Assembly: GCF_030410515.1 (NCBI RefSeq)
Contig: NZ_JAUHHD010000003.1
Coordinates: forward strand, 372,001 to 436,000
Direction of reading: 5' to 3'
Source: Arthrobacter sp. YD4
GTDB taxonomy: Bacteria > Actinomycetota > Actinomycetes > Actinomycetales > Micrococcaceae
Length of the DNA stretch: 64,000 nucleotides
The notes beneath the pieces are model-generated. The model was not told where the DNA came from. It saw only the letters and a program-made list of their open reading frames with translations, and did not search any database. Of this stretch, positions 1-8,172 are shown one piece after another. Positions within the stretch are counted from its first letter, which is position 1, and each line of letters begins with the position of its first letter. A program made the position numbers and the translations under genes.

Positions 1-55
1 CCCGGCGCAGCGTGATCTCGTCCGGGCTCGGCCCGGCCGCCGTTGCCTTACTCAT
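1..55 (-). CDS. Probable sensor histidine kinase, N-terminal fragment
   Basis: Only the first 18 codons are inside the window, starting MSKATAAGPSPDEITLRR from the ATG at 55-53. An upstream ATG just after the response regulator stop hits a stop codon within about 50 bases, so 55 is the only usable start nearby. The identification rests on position alone: it follows an OmpR-type response regulator by 36 bp on the same strand, the normal place for the cognate kinase. No kinase domain is visible, so this is inference. Confidence 0.45.
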   Translation of the reverse strand, partial: MSKATAAGPSPDEITLRR

Positions 56-91
56 GGACACCCGCCCGTGGAAACCTGCTCATCAACCTGC

Positions 92-754
92 TCATTCGGG
101 GTCGCCGATCTGGTAGCCGAGCCCGTGGACGGTGCGGACCACTGACTTGGAGATCTTCCGGCGGAGGTGGTGGACATAGGTGTCGATCACACCCGGCTGG
201 TCCGTCGGGGAAAAGTACCGGGACAACAGCTCGTCCCGGGTGAACACGCGGCCGGGTTCGGTGGCGAGGGCGGCCAGCAGTTCGGCCTCCTTGGCGGTGA
301 GGGTGACGGTCTGGCCGTAGAGGGAGCGGACCAGGCGCGCCCCGGGATCCAGCTCCCAGCCGCCGATGGCGACGGTGGCCGGCGGCGGCGCGAACGTGCG
401 GGTGAGGGCCCGGAGCCGGGCGGCGAGTTCGCGGGCGTCGAAGGGTTTGGTGACGTAGTCGTTGGCGCCGGCGTCCAGGCCACGGACCTTCTCGTCCGGG
501 TCCCCGAGCGCCGTCAGGATCAGGATCGGCGTCGCGATGCCCTTGGCGCGCAGCGCACCGATCAGGCCGATGCCGTCCAGGCCCGGGAGGCCGCGGTCAA
601 TCACCATCACGTCCCAGGACCCGGTCAGCCCGCGGTGCAGGCCCTCCTGCCCGCTGGCGGCAAGGACCACCCGGTAATCGGGCTCCAGGAGTTCGGCGAT
701 CAGCGGGCCGAGGACGGGATCGTCCTCGACCAGCAGCAGGGCGGGCAGCGGCAT
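92..754 (-). CDS. OmpR/PhoB-family DNA-binding response regulator
   Basis: A 220-residue two-component response regulator. The receiver domain (about residues 4-115) shows the acidic pair in VEDD, the phospho-acceptor D53 in VMVIDRGLPG and the conserved lysine K103 in VTKPFD. The winged-helix effector domain (about 125-218) ends with DTYVHHLRRKI and VRTVHGLGYQI, as in the PmrA/QseB-like branch. The start was set at MPLPALLLVEDD because the upstream extension in frame is unlike protein and overlaps dedA. It lies 4 bp after the dedA stop and before a probable kinase, so it is cotranscribed with PAP2 and DedA. The likely target is the tandem repeat at 2399-2418. Confidence 0.93.
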   Translation of the reverse strand: MPLPALLLVEDDPVLGPLIAELLEPDYRVVLAASGQEGLHRGLTGSWDVMVIDRGLPGLDGIGLIGALRAKGIATPILILTALGDPDEKVRGLDAGANDYVTKPFDARELAARLRALTRTFAPPPATVAIGGWELDPGARLVRSLYGQTVTLTAKEAELLAALATEPGRVFTRDELLSRYFSPTDQPGVIDTYVHHLRRKISKSVVRTVHGLGYQIGDPE

Positions 755-758
755 GGGG

Positions 759-1541
759 CTAGTCTTCCACCGCCGCGGTGCGCACCCCGTCCCCGGACGC
801 GCGATCCCGGGATCCGCCGTCGTCCGCGCCATCACTCGTCGCACCGTCGTCCGCGGGCGCACCGGAAGAGTCTGTGCCCGAGGAACCACGGGAGCCGCCG
901 CGGCGCCGCCGGAGCAGCTGGACCAGCCAGGGCAGCACCGAGACCAGGACCATGGCGATGGCGATGATGTCAATGTTGTTCGCGATGATCGCGTAGTGGC
1001 CCAGCCAGGTGCCCAGCAGCGTCACCGAGGTGGCCCAGCCGAGGGCCCCGACGATGTTCCAGAGGGTGAAGGAGCGGTAGCCGTAGCGGCCGATCCCGGC
1101 GGTCAGCGGCGCAAAGGTGCGGACCATGGGGACGAAGCGGGCCAGGACGACGGCGGCGCCCCCGTGCCGGCGGAAGAAGACCTCGGTGGCGGTGAGGCGG
1201 GCGGTCTTGAGGATCCGGGCGTCGTCCTTGAACCAGCGGCGCCCGAAGGTCCGGCCGAGGAAGTAGCCCACCTGGTCGCCGGCTATCGCGGCGGCCGTGA
1301 TCACCCCGATCAGCACCGGCAGGCCCAACTGCAGCTCCCGGTGCAGCAGCCCGGCGGTGAACAGCAGCGAATCGCCCGGCAGGAACGGGAACAGCACTCC
1401 CGACTCAATGAACACCATGACGGCGATGACGCCGAGGGCCGCCGGTCCCAACCCGGACAGCAGGGATGCGGGGTCCAGCAGGGAGGGGGCGCCGGCGACG
1501 AGGCCGGAGGCCAGGGTGGTGGCGTGGACGATGCTGTGCAC
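759..1541 (-). CDS. DedA/SNARE-associated family membrane protein
   Basis: A 260-residue DedA-family (PF09335) polytopic inner-membrane protein. Family hallmarks are visible: a membrane-embedded acidic segment FIESGVLFPFLPGDS (about residues 45-60), GDQVGYFLGRTFGRRWF, and the arginine segment ARFVPMVRTFAPLTAGIG (about 133-150). Known family members act in undecaprenyl-phosphate or phospholipid handling, envelope stress and cationic peptide resistance; the substrate here is not determined. The last 45 residues are a hydrophilic Ser/Gly/Asp-rich tail. The start is GTG with an AAAGGA ribosome-binding site 8 nt upstream. It sits between PAP2 and the response regulator with very short gaps, indicating one operon. 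Confidence 0.92.
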   Translation of the reverse strand: MHSIVHATTLASGLVAGAPSLLDPASLLSGLGPAALGVIAVMVFIESGVLFPFLPGDSLLFTAGLLHRELQLGLPVLIGVITAAAIAGDQVGYFLGRTFGRRWFKDDARILKTARLTATEVFFRRHGGAAVVLARFVPMVRTFAPLTAGIGRYGYRSFTLWNIVGALGWATSVTLLGTWLGHYAIIANNIDIIAIAMVLVSVLPWLVQLLRRRRGGSRGSSGTDSSGAPADDGATSDGADDGGSRDRASGDGVRTAAVED

Positions 1542-1553
1542 GGGCGGGGTCCT

Positions 1554-2333
1554 TTAGCGTCGGGGAGAGCGGAGGGCGGCGGGGATCCGTTCCGCCAGGG
1601 CCGGGCCGAACCGGTTCCAGAGGCCGGTGACCACCAGGACGGCGGCGCTGGCGGCCAGGAACGAGGCGGTGACGTCGGTGGGGTAATGCACGCCGACGTA
1701 GAGCCGGGACCAGGCCACGATCACGGCCACCACGGCGCCGAGGACGGCGACCGGCCGGGCCCAGCGGGTGCCGCGGACCAGGAAGAACAGGGCGAACGCC
1801 AGCGCGACGGCAAAGGACACGTGCCCGCTGGGGAAGCTGTTGGAGCCGGTCTCGGGGGAGAGCGGGTCCACCAGCAGGCCCTGGTCCGGGCGCTGCCGGG
1901 CGATCAGGAGCTTGAACGCCTCGCTGGCCACCCAGCCGGAGCAGGCCGTCAGCCCGAAGGCCACCGCCTTGACCAGGTCGCCCCGGACCAGCCAGATCAC
2001 CAGCGCGATGACGGCGACGACGGCAAGTCCCACCACGGGGCCGAAGACCAGGTTGATGGCCATGGCGACGGCGGTCAGCACGGCGATGTGGTGCTGGCTG
2101 AGGTTCTGGTCGATGCCCAGCTCGGCCGCGGTGTCGCCGGGCAGCAGCTTCACCGCGACACCGAGGGCGATCACGACGGCGGAGAGCAGTACCGCCAGCA
2201 GCAGCCAGTGGCGTTGCCGGGGCAGCGGCCAGAACCGGCCGGCGGCCGTGCCGGATGGACCGGTGCCGGCCAAACCTGTGCCGGAAGAACCGTGGCGCTC
2301 GGCTGATCGATCGAGTGGGGCGGGTCCTGTCAT
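1554..2333 (-). CDS. PAP2-family membrane phosphatase
   Basis: A 259-residue PAP2 superfamily (PF01569) integral membrane phosphatase. All three catalytic motifs are present: KLLIARQRPDQG, the PSGH in SFPSGHVSFAVA, and SRLYVGVHYPTD. Family members dephosphorylate lipid phosphates such as undecaprenyl pyrophosphate, phosphatidate or phosphatidylglycerophosphate; which one is used here cannot be read from sequence. A Pro/Gly-rich N-terminus precedes about six membrane segments. The ATG has a clear GGAGG site 5 nt upstream. It is the first gene of the PAP2-dedA-regulator-kinase operon, and a direct repeat lies 66-85 bp before it. Confidence 0.93.
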   Translation of the reverse strand: MTGPAPLDRSAERHGSSGTGLAGTGPSGTAAGRFWPLPRQRHWLLLAVLLSAVVIALGVAVKLLPGDTAAELGIDQNLSQHHIAVLTAVAMAINLVFGPVVGLAVVAVIALVIWLVRGDLVKAVAFGLTACSGWVASEAFKLLIARQRPDQGLLVDPLSPETGSNSFPSGHVSFAVALAFALFFLVRGTRWARPVAVLGAVVAVIVAWSRLYVGVHYPTDVTASFLAASAAVLVVTGLWNRFGPALAERIPAALRSPRR

Positions 2334-2398
2334 GGAATCCTCCGTGTCGGGGGCGCTGGCGCGCGGTGGCGCGCCTCTTCCAGTGTCCCCGGCACCGG

Positions 2399-2418
2399 TT
2401 AAGAATCGCTTAAGAATC
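2399..2418 (-). promoter_or_regulatory. PmrA-like direct repeat upstream of the PAP2-dedA-TCS operon
   Basis: Two perfect copies of TTAAGAATC (2399-2407 and 2410-2418) are separated by GC, giving an 11-bp repeat period. Read as half-sites this is TTAAG-N6-TTAAG, close to the known PmrA box YTTAAK-N5-YTTAAK. Direct repeats with one-turn spacing are what OmpR-family dimers bind. The repeat is between the glutamate decarboxylase stop and the PAP2 start, oriented to serve the operon that encodes its own response regulator, so autoregulation is a reasonable inference. Confidence 0.55.
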
Positions 2419-2419
2419 C

Positions 2420-3820
2420 TCAGTGGTGGAAGGCCGGGCTCTGCCCCTGGGAGGGCATCGGCGCATCGAGGGAGTCCAGGTACTCGACCTCCTTCTTCAG
2501 GTCGGCCAGGAAGCTCGCCGCGAGGTCCTTCGTGAAGCCGTTACGTACCACCACGCGCTGCACCGTGATGTCGCCGAGGCCGTCCGGGAGCGGGTAGGCG
2601 GGAACAATCCAGCCGCTCATCCGCAGCCGCTCCGACAGGTGGTGGAGGTTCCAGTTGCGTGTGTGGCCGTCGGCCAGTTGCCATGCGAAGACCGGGATGT
2701 CCGAGCCGTCGCTCCACAGGGTGAACGCCTCCATGGCGCCGATCTCCGCGGAGAGGTAGGTGGCCACGTCGCGGCAGGCGGACTGGACGGAGGCGTAGCC
2801 CTCGAAGCCGAGGCGGAGGAAGAGGTAGTACTGAAGGAGCACCTGGGCGCCGGGGCGGGAAAAGTTCAGCGCGAACGTGGGCATGTCCCCGCCGAGGTAG
2901 CTGACGTGGAATACCAGCTCCTCCGGCAGGGCGTCCTTGTCCCGCCAGATCACCCAGCCGAGGCCGGGGTAGACCAGGCCGTACTTGTGGCCGGACGTGT
3001 TGATCGAGGCGACCCGGGGGAGCCGGAAGTCCCACACCGTGTCCGGCTGCAGGAACGGGGCGATCATCGCCCCGGAGGCGCCGTCGACGTGGATGGGGAC
3101 GTCGTGGCCGTGCTTGTCCTCGATGGCGTCCAGGGCGGCGGAGATCCCGGCGATGTCCTCGTAGCGGCCTGTGTATGTGACGCCCATGATGGCCACGACG
3201 CCGATGGTGTTCTCATCCACATACTGCTCCAGGTCGGTGCCGTCCAGGACCGGGTGTTCGGCGGAGACGGGGACGTAGCGGGCCTCGACCTCCCAGTAGT
3301 TGCAGAACTTCTCCCAGCAGACCTGGACGGCGGAGCTGAGGACCAGATTGGGCTTGTCCGTGGGTTTGCCCGCGGCCCGGCGGGCGTTCTGCCAGCGCCG
3401 CTTCAGGGCCAGGCCGCCCAGCATGCAGGCCTCGGAGGAGCCGATGGTGGAGGTCCCGACGGCGGACTCCGGTTCCGGGGCGTTCCAGAGGTCGGCGAGC
3501 ATCCGCCAGCAGCGGGTCTCGATCAGGGCGGTCTGCGGGTACTCGTCCTTGTCGATCATGTTCTTGTCGAACGTCTCGGCGTAGAGTTTCGCGGCCTCGG
3601 TCTCCATCCAGGTGCCCACGAAGGTGGCCAGGTTCAGGCGGGCATTGCCGTCCAGCATCGCCTCGTCATGGACCACCTGGTACGCGGTGGCGGGGAGGGA
3701 CTCGCCGTCGGGAAGTCGGAACTTGGGAAAGGTGGTGGCCTCGCCCGGCCTGCTGAAGAGCGGGTTGAGCTCCACGTCGGTGTCCGGCTCGTGCTGGGGG
3801 GATCGGTGGGACCTGGGCAT
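2420..3820 (-). CDS. gadB: Glutamate decarboxylase
   Basis: A 466-residue PLP-dependent glutamate decarboxylase, the same length as E. coli GadA/GadB. It converts L-glutamate to GABA, consuming an intracellular proton. Visible features are GSSEACMLGG (PLP phosphate region), IHVDGASGAMIAPF (the PLP-ring Asp) and SINTSGHKYGLVYPG with the Schiff-base lysine at about K279. The C-terminus ends AFHH; in E. coli the C-terminal tail with a near-terminal His closes the active site at neutral pH, so acid gating may be kept. The ATG at 3820 has GAAGGAG 5 nt upstream, and longer in-frame starts lack homology. No gadC-like antiporter lies next to it; it is divergent from a DUF1345 gene. Confidence 0.95.
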   Translation of the reverse strand: MPRSHRSPQHEPDTDVELNPLFSRPGEATTFPKFRLPDGESLPATAYQVVHDEAMLDGNARLNLATFVGTWMETEAAKLYAETFDKNMIDKDEYPQTALIETRCWRMLADLWNAPEPESAVGTSTIGSSEACMLGGLALKRRWQNARRAAGKPTDKPNLVLSSAVQVCWEKFCNYWEVEARYVPVSAEHPVLDGTDLEQYVDENTIGVVAIMGVTYTGRYEDIAGISAALDAIEDKHGHDVPIHVDGASGAMIAPFLQPDTVWDFRLPRVASINTSGHKYGLVYPGLGWVIWRDKDALPEELVFHVSYLGGDMPTFALNFSRPGAQVLLQYYLFLRLGFEGYASVQSACRDVATYLSAEIGAMEAFTLWSDGSDIPVFAWQLADGHTRNWNLHHLSERLRMSGWIVPAYPLPDGLGDITVQRVVVRNGFTKDLAASFLADLKKEVEYLDSLDAPMPSQGQSPAFHH

Positions 3821-3965
3821 GGCACTCCTTCGGCAGGGGGAAGCCGCGGCGGGGCCGGGGCCTGCCCCGCCCACGCTACCCGCCGGGCCGGGGCCTTGGA
3901 AGGAAACGGCGCCGACACGCCCCGCCGTGCGCCGCCGTCGGCGGCTCAACTGGGAAGATCGGCGC

Positions 3966-4640
3966 ATGAACGCAGAGGTAGCGAACGGCCACGGCGGGCA
4001 CAATTTCAACAGCCGCGCCCACCACTCCCGGCTCCGGGTACTCGTGATGGTCCTGGTCGGCGCGGTCACCGCTGTCGCCGTCGGGTCCCTGATGTCCTGG
4101 GCCTACGCGCCCGCGCTGGGCTGGGCGGCGGCGTCCCTGACCTACCTGATCTGGGTGTGGTCGGTGATCGGCGGCCTGCAGCCGCAGGCGACGGCGGCGC
4201 ACGCCCGCCGCGAGGACCCCAGCCGCGGCCTGGCCGACGGTCTGGTGCTGGTGGCCACCGTGGCGAGCTTCGGCGGCGTCGCCCTGATCCTGCTCGATGC
4301 CTCCAACGCCCAGGGCGGCACCAAGGCGGCCATCATTGCCATGGCCGTGGGCAGCGTGGCGCTGTCCTGGTTCCTGGTGCACACCCTGTACACCCTCCGG
4401 TACGCCTCCATCTACTACCGGGACAAGACCGGCGTCGACTTCAACGAGGACAAGCTGCCCCGCTACCTGGACTTCGCGTACCTGGCCTTCACCGTCGGCA
4501 TGACCTTCCAGGTCTCGGACACGGACCTCAAGACCGACGCCATCCGCACCACCGTCCTGCGACAGGCCCTCCTGTCCTACCTGCTGGGCACGATCGTGCT
4601 CGCCACCACCATTAACCTGGTGGCCGGCCTCATCCACTGA
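3966..4640 (+). CDS. DUF1345 family membrane protein
   Basis: A 224-residue membrane protein of family DUF1345 (PF07077), function unknown. The diagnostic segment is at the C-terminal half: VHTLYTLRYASIYY, then DFAYLAFTVGMTFQVSDTD, then RTTVLRQALLSYLLGTIVLATTINL. About five to six hydrophobic segments are visible after a His/Asn-rich cytoplasmic N-terminus. The ATG at 3966 was chosen because upstream sequence in frame is intergenic. It is divergently arranged with glutamate decarboxylase, with 145 bp between the two starts. Confidence 0.9.
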   Translation: MNAEVANGHGGHNFNSRAHHSRLRVLVMVLVGAVTAVAVGSLMSWAYAPALGWAAASLTYLIWVWSVIGGLQPQATAAHARREDPSRGLADGLVLVATVASFGGVALILLDASNAQGGTKAAIIAMAVGSVALSWFLVHTLYTLRYASIYYRDKTGVDFNEDKLPRYLDFAYLAFTVGMTFQVSDTDLKTDAIRTTVLRQALLSYLLGTIVLATTINLVAGLIH

Positions 4641-4684
4641 CCGGCCACCGTGGGTTTCAGGCCCCAGAGCTCAGAAGCCCGGCC

Positions 4685-5908
4685 TTAGACGCCGGCGTTG
4701 TAGACGTCGAGGCCGAACCGGTTCAGGCCCGGGGTCCCGGCGTAGCCGAGGTAGGGCAGCCCGAACGTGTCCTCGATGCTGGCCAGCAGGCTGTAGTGGT
4801 TGTACGGGGTGGTGGACCAGGTGCCGCCCTTGCTGAACGGGGAGAGCACCAGGGCGCCCACCCGGCCGCCGCCCATGCCCGTGATGCCGGGAAGGGCCGC
4901 GTTCGGCCCGGGGCCCTCGCCGCAGCAGGCGCTGGCGTCGGACTGGGGGCCGTCGGACTCGTCGAAGGTGATGACCAGGACGCCGTCCTGCTTGAACGCC
5001 GGCGAGCCGGTGATGACCGGGACCCACTGCTTGAGCCAGGCGTCGGCGCTGGCCAGGCCGCCGGGCTTGCCGTCCACGCAGGGGGAGTCGTGGCCGTCGT
5101 GGCAGAGGTTGGGCGTGATCATCGACAGGTTCGGCGTCGTGGCGGTGGAAGCGAGGTCGGTGCTCAGGTTGGAGAGGTCGACGTCGTTCGCGGCGCAGTC
5201 GGGTGAACCGGTGATCCCGGCGAAGTAGACGAACGGGTTGTGGCGGGCCGCGTACTGGTCGCCGACCCTAGCCTTCTGGGTGTCGTCGACGGCGCCGAGC
5301 GCGGGGTGCCGGCAGGGGGTGCCCATGTCCTCCATGTAGCCCTTCCAGGTCTTCCCGGCATCCTTGAGCTGCCCGGCGACGGTGGGGACGCTGGCGGGGA
5401 AGACGCAGCCGTCGCCGACGGCCTGGCCCGGGCTGGCGGTACCGGTGCCCACGAACGGCGAGTAGGTCTGGCAGTCGGACTGCATCTGGGCGTTCGGCCC
5501 CTGGCCGGAGATCTGCGCGGCGTAGTTGGGCTGGGAGTTGTGGGCGGTGCCGAAGTACTGGTTCAGCAGCACGCCCTGGCTGCGGAGCGTCTGGGACAGG
5601 TACGGGGCGGCCGACGCCGGGCCCCAGGTCTCGTCGTAGCCCTTGTTCTCAAGGTTGATGACAAAGAGGTGCTTGGCCCCGGGCAGGTAGCCGCCGGTCT
5701 GGGTCGCGGCGGGGACGGCGGTGCCGGCCTTCTGCGGTGCGGCGGCGGCGCCCGCGGTGGCTGACGCCGAGCCGTAGCCGATGCCCGCGGCGGCGAGGAC
5801 GAGCGCGGAGGCGGCGGCGAACCGCTTCAGGATCCGTCGCCCGCGGCGGGGTGCGGAGTGCGTGCTGGTGCTGGCGTTGCTGGTGGTGTTGTTCACGGCA
5901 GTTTCCAT
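4685..5908 (-). CDS. Secreted phosphoesterase family protein (acid phosphatase-like)
   Basis: A 407-residue protein with an N-terminal export signal (RRGRRILKRF followed by an Ala-rich hydrophobic stretch) and a phosphoesterase domain (PF04185). Motifs include HLFVINLENKGYDETWG (metal-binding N-terminal part), AHNSQPNYAAQISGQ, and VLVITFDESDGPQSD (second metal site). Several Cys pairs fit an extracytoplasmic protein. Substrate is unknown; relatives include acid phosphatases and phospholipase C. Two starts are possible: ATG at 5908, or GTG at 5896, which overlaps the upstream stop as GTGA and has a GGAA 6 nt before it. It directly follows another PF04185 gene and is translationally coupled to it. 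Confidence 0.85.
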   Translation of the reverse strand: METAVNNTTSNASTSTHSAPRRGRRILKRFAAASALVLAAAGIGYGSASATAGAAAAPQKAGTAVPAATQTGGYLPGAKHLFVINLENKGYDETWGPASAAPYLSQTLRSQGVLLNQYFGTAHNSQPNYAAQISGQGPNAQMQSDCQTYSPFVGTGTASPGQAVGDGCVFPASVPTVAGQLKDAGKTWKGYMEDMGTPCRHPALGAVDDTQKARVGDQYAARHNPFVYFAGITGSPDCAANDVDLSNLSTDLASTATTPNLSMITPNLCHDGHDSPCVDGKPGGLASADAWLKQWVPVITGSPAFKQDGVLVITFDESDGPQSDASACCGEGPGPNAALPGITGMGGGRVGALVLSPFSKGGTWSTTPYNHYSLLASIEDTFGLPYLGYAGTPGLNRFGLDVYNAGV

Positions 5909-7161
5909 CCGTCGGCGAGGGCTTTCTGTTTCAGTCCGGACCATTCCTCTTCCGGGGGCGGTCCCACCGGGGTGCAGGCGGGGCCGGCCACGAAGGGCGG
6001 GACGAGGTACTTGGGGGCGGCGAGGTTGGCGGGGGTGCCGAAGTCCAGGACCTCGGCGATGTTCCGGGCGGCCTGGTCGCGGGGTGTCAGCGCCGGGAGG
6101 TTCCAACGCCACTCGATCGCCTTGAGGACCGAGGTGTGGTCGTAGACGTCGTGGGCGACGTAGCGGCGGCGGGCGCGCGGGGAGACCACCAGGGAGGGGA
6201 CCCGGAAGCCGCGAAGGGCCGTCGTGTCCGCGGTGTCGGGGGCCGTGGCCGGGGCGACGTGGTCGTAGAAGCCGCCCCATTCGTCGTAGTTGACCACCAG
6301 CAGGGTGTTGGCCCAGCCCGGGCCGGAGGTGACCGCGTTGTAGACCTCGGCCAGGAAGGTCTCGCCGGAGCGGATGTCCGCGTGTGGGTGGTCGTCCCCG
6401 GAGGTCCCGGATCCCTCGTCGGTGAAGCGCGGGTCCACGAAGGACACGGCCGGCAGGGTCCCGGCCGAGCAGTCCGTGAGGAAGTCCGCGTAGGGGTGGG
6501 AGATGGGCTGGTACTTGGTGCCCCAGAGCGCCGTGAAGGGGATGTCGCCGTAGTAGTACTTCCCGGCCACGCCCGCGGCGGCCAGCCGGTCCCAGATGGT
6601 GGGGAGCGTGGAGGTCACGGTGGAGTTGTGGATCCGATCCGTGGCGGCGGCGTGCTGGTAGAAGCGGTTGGGGTACGTCTCGGCCATGGTCGCGGCGAAG
6701 TAGCGGTCGCAGACGGTCCAGTCGGGTCCGGCCTGGCGCCAGAAGTCCAGGTCCGGGGCGTCGTAGTAGCCGACGGCGAATTCGTCGTTTTCACCCGCCC
6801 GGAGCCAGCCGTCGTTCTTGCCGTTGTTGAACTGGATCCGGCCGCCCTCGTAGGAGTGGTCCGGGTCCGGGTGGCCACAGCCCTGGAAATCGGTCAGGTG
6901 GTAGGTCGAGTGCGGGATGCCGTAGCGGTCCCTGAAGCTCAGCCCGGACTGTGTGCCGTCGGCACCGGGCAGCCAGCCGAGGAAGTGGTCGAAGGAGCGG
7001 TTCTCCATCATCACCACGATGATGTGCTCGATGCCGGAGGCGTCGGGCGCGGGCAGGCTCGGGGCGGCGGCGGTGGCGGCACGGACCGTGCCGGTGGTGG
7101 CAAGGGCGGTAGCCGCCGTCGCTCCCGCCACTCCGAGAAAACTCCGTCTGGAAAAAGTCAC
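5893..7161 (-). CDS. Tat-exported phospholipase C / phosphoesterase family protein
   Basis: A 422-residue protein beginning with a twin-arginine signal (FSRRSFLGVAG, then an Ala-rich h-region). The phosphoesterase domain (PF04185) shows HIIVVMMENRSFDHFLGWLPG, the signature of bacterial phospholipase C enzymes, then MAETYPNRFYQHAA and VVNYDEWGGFYDHVAP (metal ligands). It probably hydrolyses phosphate esters outside the membrane, and may scavenge phosphate from phospholipids. The start is GTG at 7161, with AAGGA 8 nt upstream and placing the Tat motif at the very N-terminus. Its stop codon overlaps the GTG of the next phosphoesterase. Confidence 0.9.
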   Translation of the reverse strand: MTFSRRSFLGVAGATAATALATTGTVRAATAAAPSLPAPDASGIEHIIVVMMENRSFDHFLGWLPGADGTQSGLSFRDRYGIPHSTYHLTDFQGCGHPDPDHSYEGGRIQFNNGKNDGWLRAGENDEFAVGYYDAPDLDFWRQAGPDWTVCDRYFAATMAETYPNRFYQHAAATDRIHNSTVTSTLPTIWDRLAAAGVAGKYYYGDIPFTALWGTKYQPISHPYADFLTDCSAGTLPAVSFVDPRFTDEGSGTSGDDHPHADIRSGETFLAEVYNAVTSGPGWANTLLVVNYDEWGGFYDHVAPATAPDTADTTALRGFRVPSLVVSPRARRRYVAHDVYDHTSVLKAIEWRWNLPALTPRDQAARNIAEVLDFGTPANLAAPKYLVPPFVAGPACTPVGPPPEEEWSGLKQKALADGWKLP

Positions 7162-7591
7162 GTGATCATTTCCTTCGTTATCGGGCCGGACATTCTGGCT
7201 GCTGTCGTCAGCCGGTCCTGCGCAGGGGTAATCGCTGGAAGCGACGGAAAAGTTACGGTCCCGGGGTCCCCGCCCCGGAGGCAGCCGGATTCCCGACGGT
7301 CGCGTCAAAGGCTCCGGCCTGCCACATCCCGCCGGCCCCGGGCAGCGCCGGAAGCGCAGGATGACGCCCAAAAGTAGATCACGGGAAGGTTACGGAACTG
7401 CCTGTTTTTCACGTCCGTCCGTGCTTTGTTCACGCGATGTTTGCCTGAACACCGGAACTTCCCCGGCCGGGCAGCGCCGCCCGGGGGCCTGCACTAGCAT
7501 CGGAGCAACGGCATCCCGCCGCCGGCACACGCCGCCGATCCCTCCGCCGCAGCGCGGGCGGGACACGGCCGAAAACCCCGCAGGAGCACGC
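7162..7591. other. Intergenic region between divergent phosphoesterase and hemerythrin genes
   Basis: A 430-bp stretch without a convincing gene; it must hold the promoters of both flanking genes. On the plus strand a TANNNT hexamer TAGCAT at 7495-7500 would give a start site about 85 nt before the hemerythrin ATG. The section at 7370-7445 is less GC-rich than its surroundings (AAAAGTAGATCACGGG and CTGTTTTTCACG), consistent with regulatory DNA. The in-frame extension upstream of the hemerythrin ATG has no family similarity and is not counted as coding. Confidence 0.5.
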
Positions 7592-8116
7592 ATGGACATC
7601 ACCGACGTCATCCTCAACGACCACCACGACCAGCGCCGCATGTTCGCGATCCTGGAGGAGATGCGCGGTGCAGCCCCCGCTGACCTGGCCGCCGTCTGGG
7701 ACCGCCTGCAGATCCTGCTGGAAGTGCACGCCAAGGCCGAGGAGGAGCTGTTCTATCCGGAGCTGCTGGCGCTGGGCACGGGCGAGGGCGGCAAGGACTC
7801 ACCGGAGGACGAGACCACCGACGCCATCCACGACCACAACGAGATCCGTGACGCGATCGCCGACGTCGGGCGGCACGACGCCGGCTCCGACGAGTGGTGG
7901 GCCGCCGTCGCGAAGGTGAACGAGGCCAACAGCGAGCACATGGGCGAGGAGGAACGCGAGGGCCTCACGGACTTCCGGCTGAACGCGGACCTGGACCTGC
8001 GGCACAAGCTGGCCGTGTCCTTCTATGCCTTCGAGGCGGCCCACGCCGGCGGTATCAAGGCCCGGGACGTGGACCCGGACGAGTACGTGGAGCAGAACGA
8101 GCCGGACTCGAAGTAA
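7592..8116 (+). CDS. Hemerythrin HHE domain protein
   Basis: A 174-residue four-helix hemerythrin-like protein. Metal-ligand candidates are the early ILNDHHDQ, EVHAKAEEELFYPEL (the His-x3-Glu of helix 2), the IHDHNEIRDAI helix, and the late NSEHMGEEE. Family members bind a di-iron centre and are linked to oxygen, nitric oxide or redox sensing; the ligand here is not known. The ATG at 7592 follows an AGGAG site by 5 nt. It is monocistronic, divergent from the phosphoesterases, and ends at a strong hairpin shared with the convergent EEP gene. Confidence 0.9.
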   Translation: MDITDVILNDHHDQRRMFAILEEMRGAAPADLAAVWDRLQILLEVHAKAEEELFYPELLALGTGEGGKDSPEDETTDAIHDHNEIRDAIADVGRHDAGSDEWWAAVAKVNEANSEHMGEEEREGLTDFRLNADLDLRHKLAVSFYAFEAAHAGGIKARDVDPDEYVEQNEPDSK

Positions 8117-8128
8117 CGGGATTAAAGG

Positions 8129-8161
8129 GGAACGGCCGGGCCTGACCAGCCCGGCCGTTCC
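8129..8161. terminator. Bidirectional hairpin terminator
   Basis: A perfect 13-bp inverted repeat GGAACGGCCGGGC / GCCCGGCCGTTCC with a 7-nt loop. It lies exactly between the convergent hemerythrin and EEP genes and contains a T pair in the distal arm but no long U-tract. Confidence 0.8.
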
Positions 8162-8172
8162 GCTATCGACTT

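Noticed and set aside
753..4615. Long plus-strand frames opposite dedA, PAP2 and glutamate decarboxylase
   Set aside because: Low-complexity antisense translations opposite genes with complete catalytic motifs.
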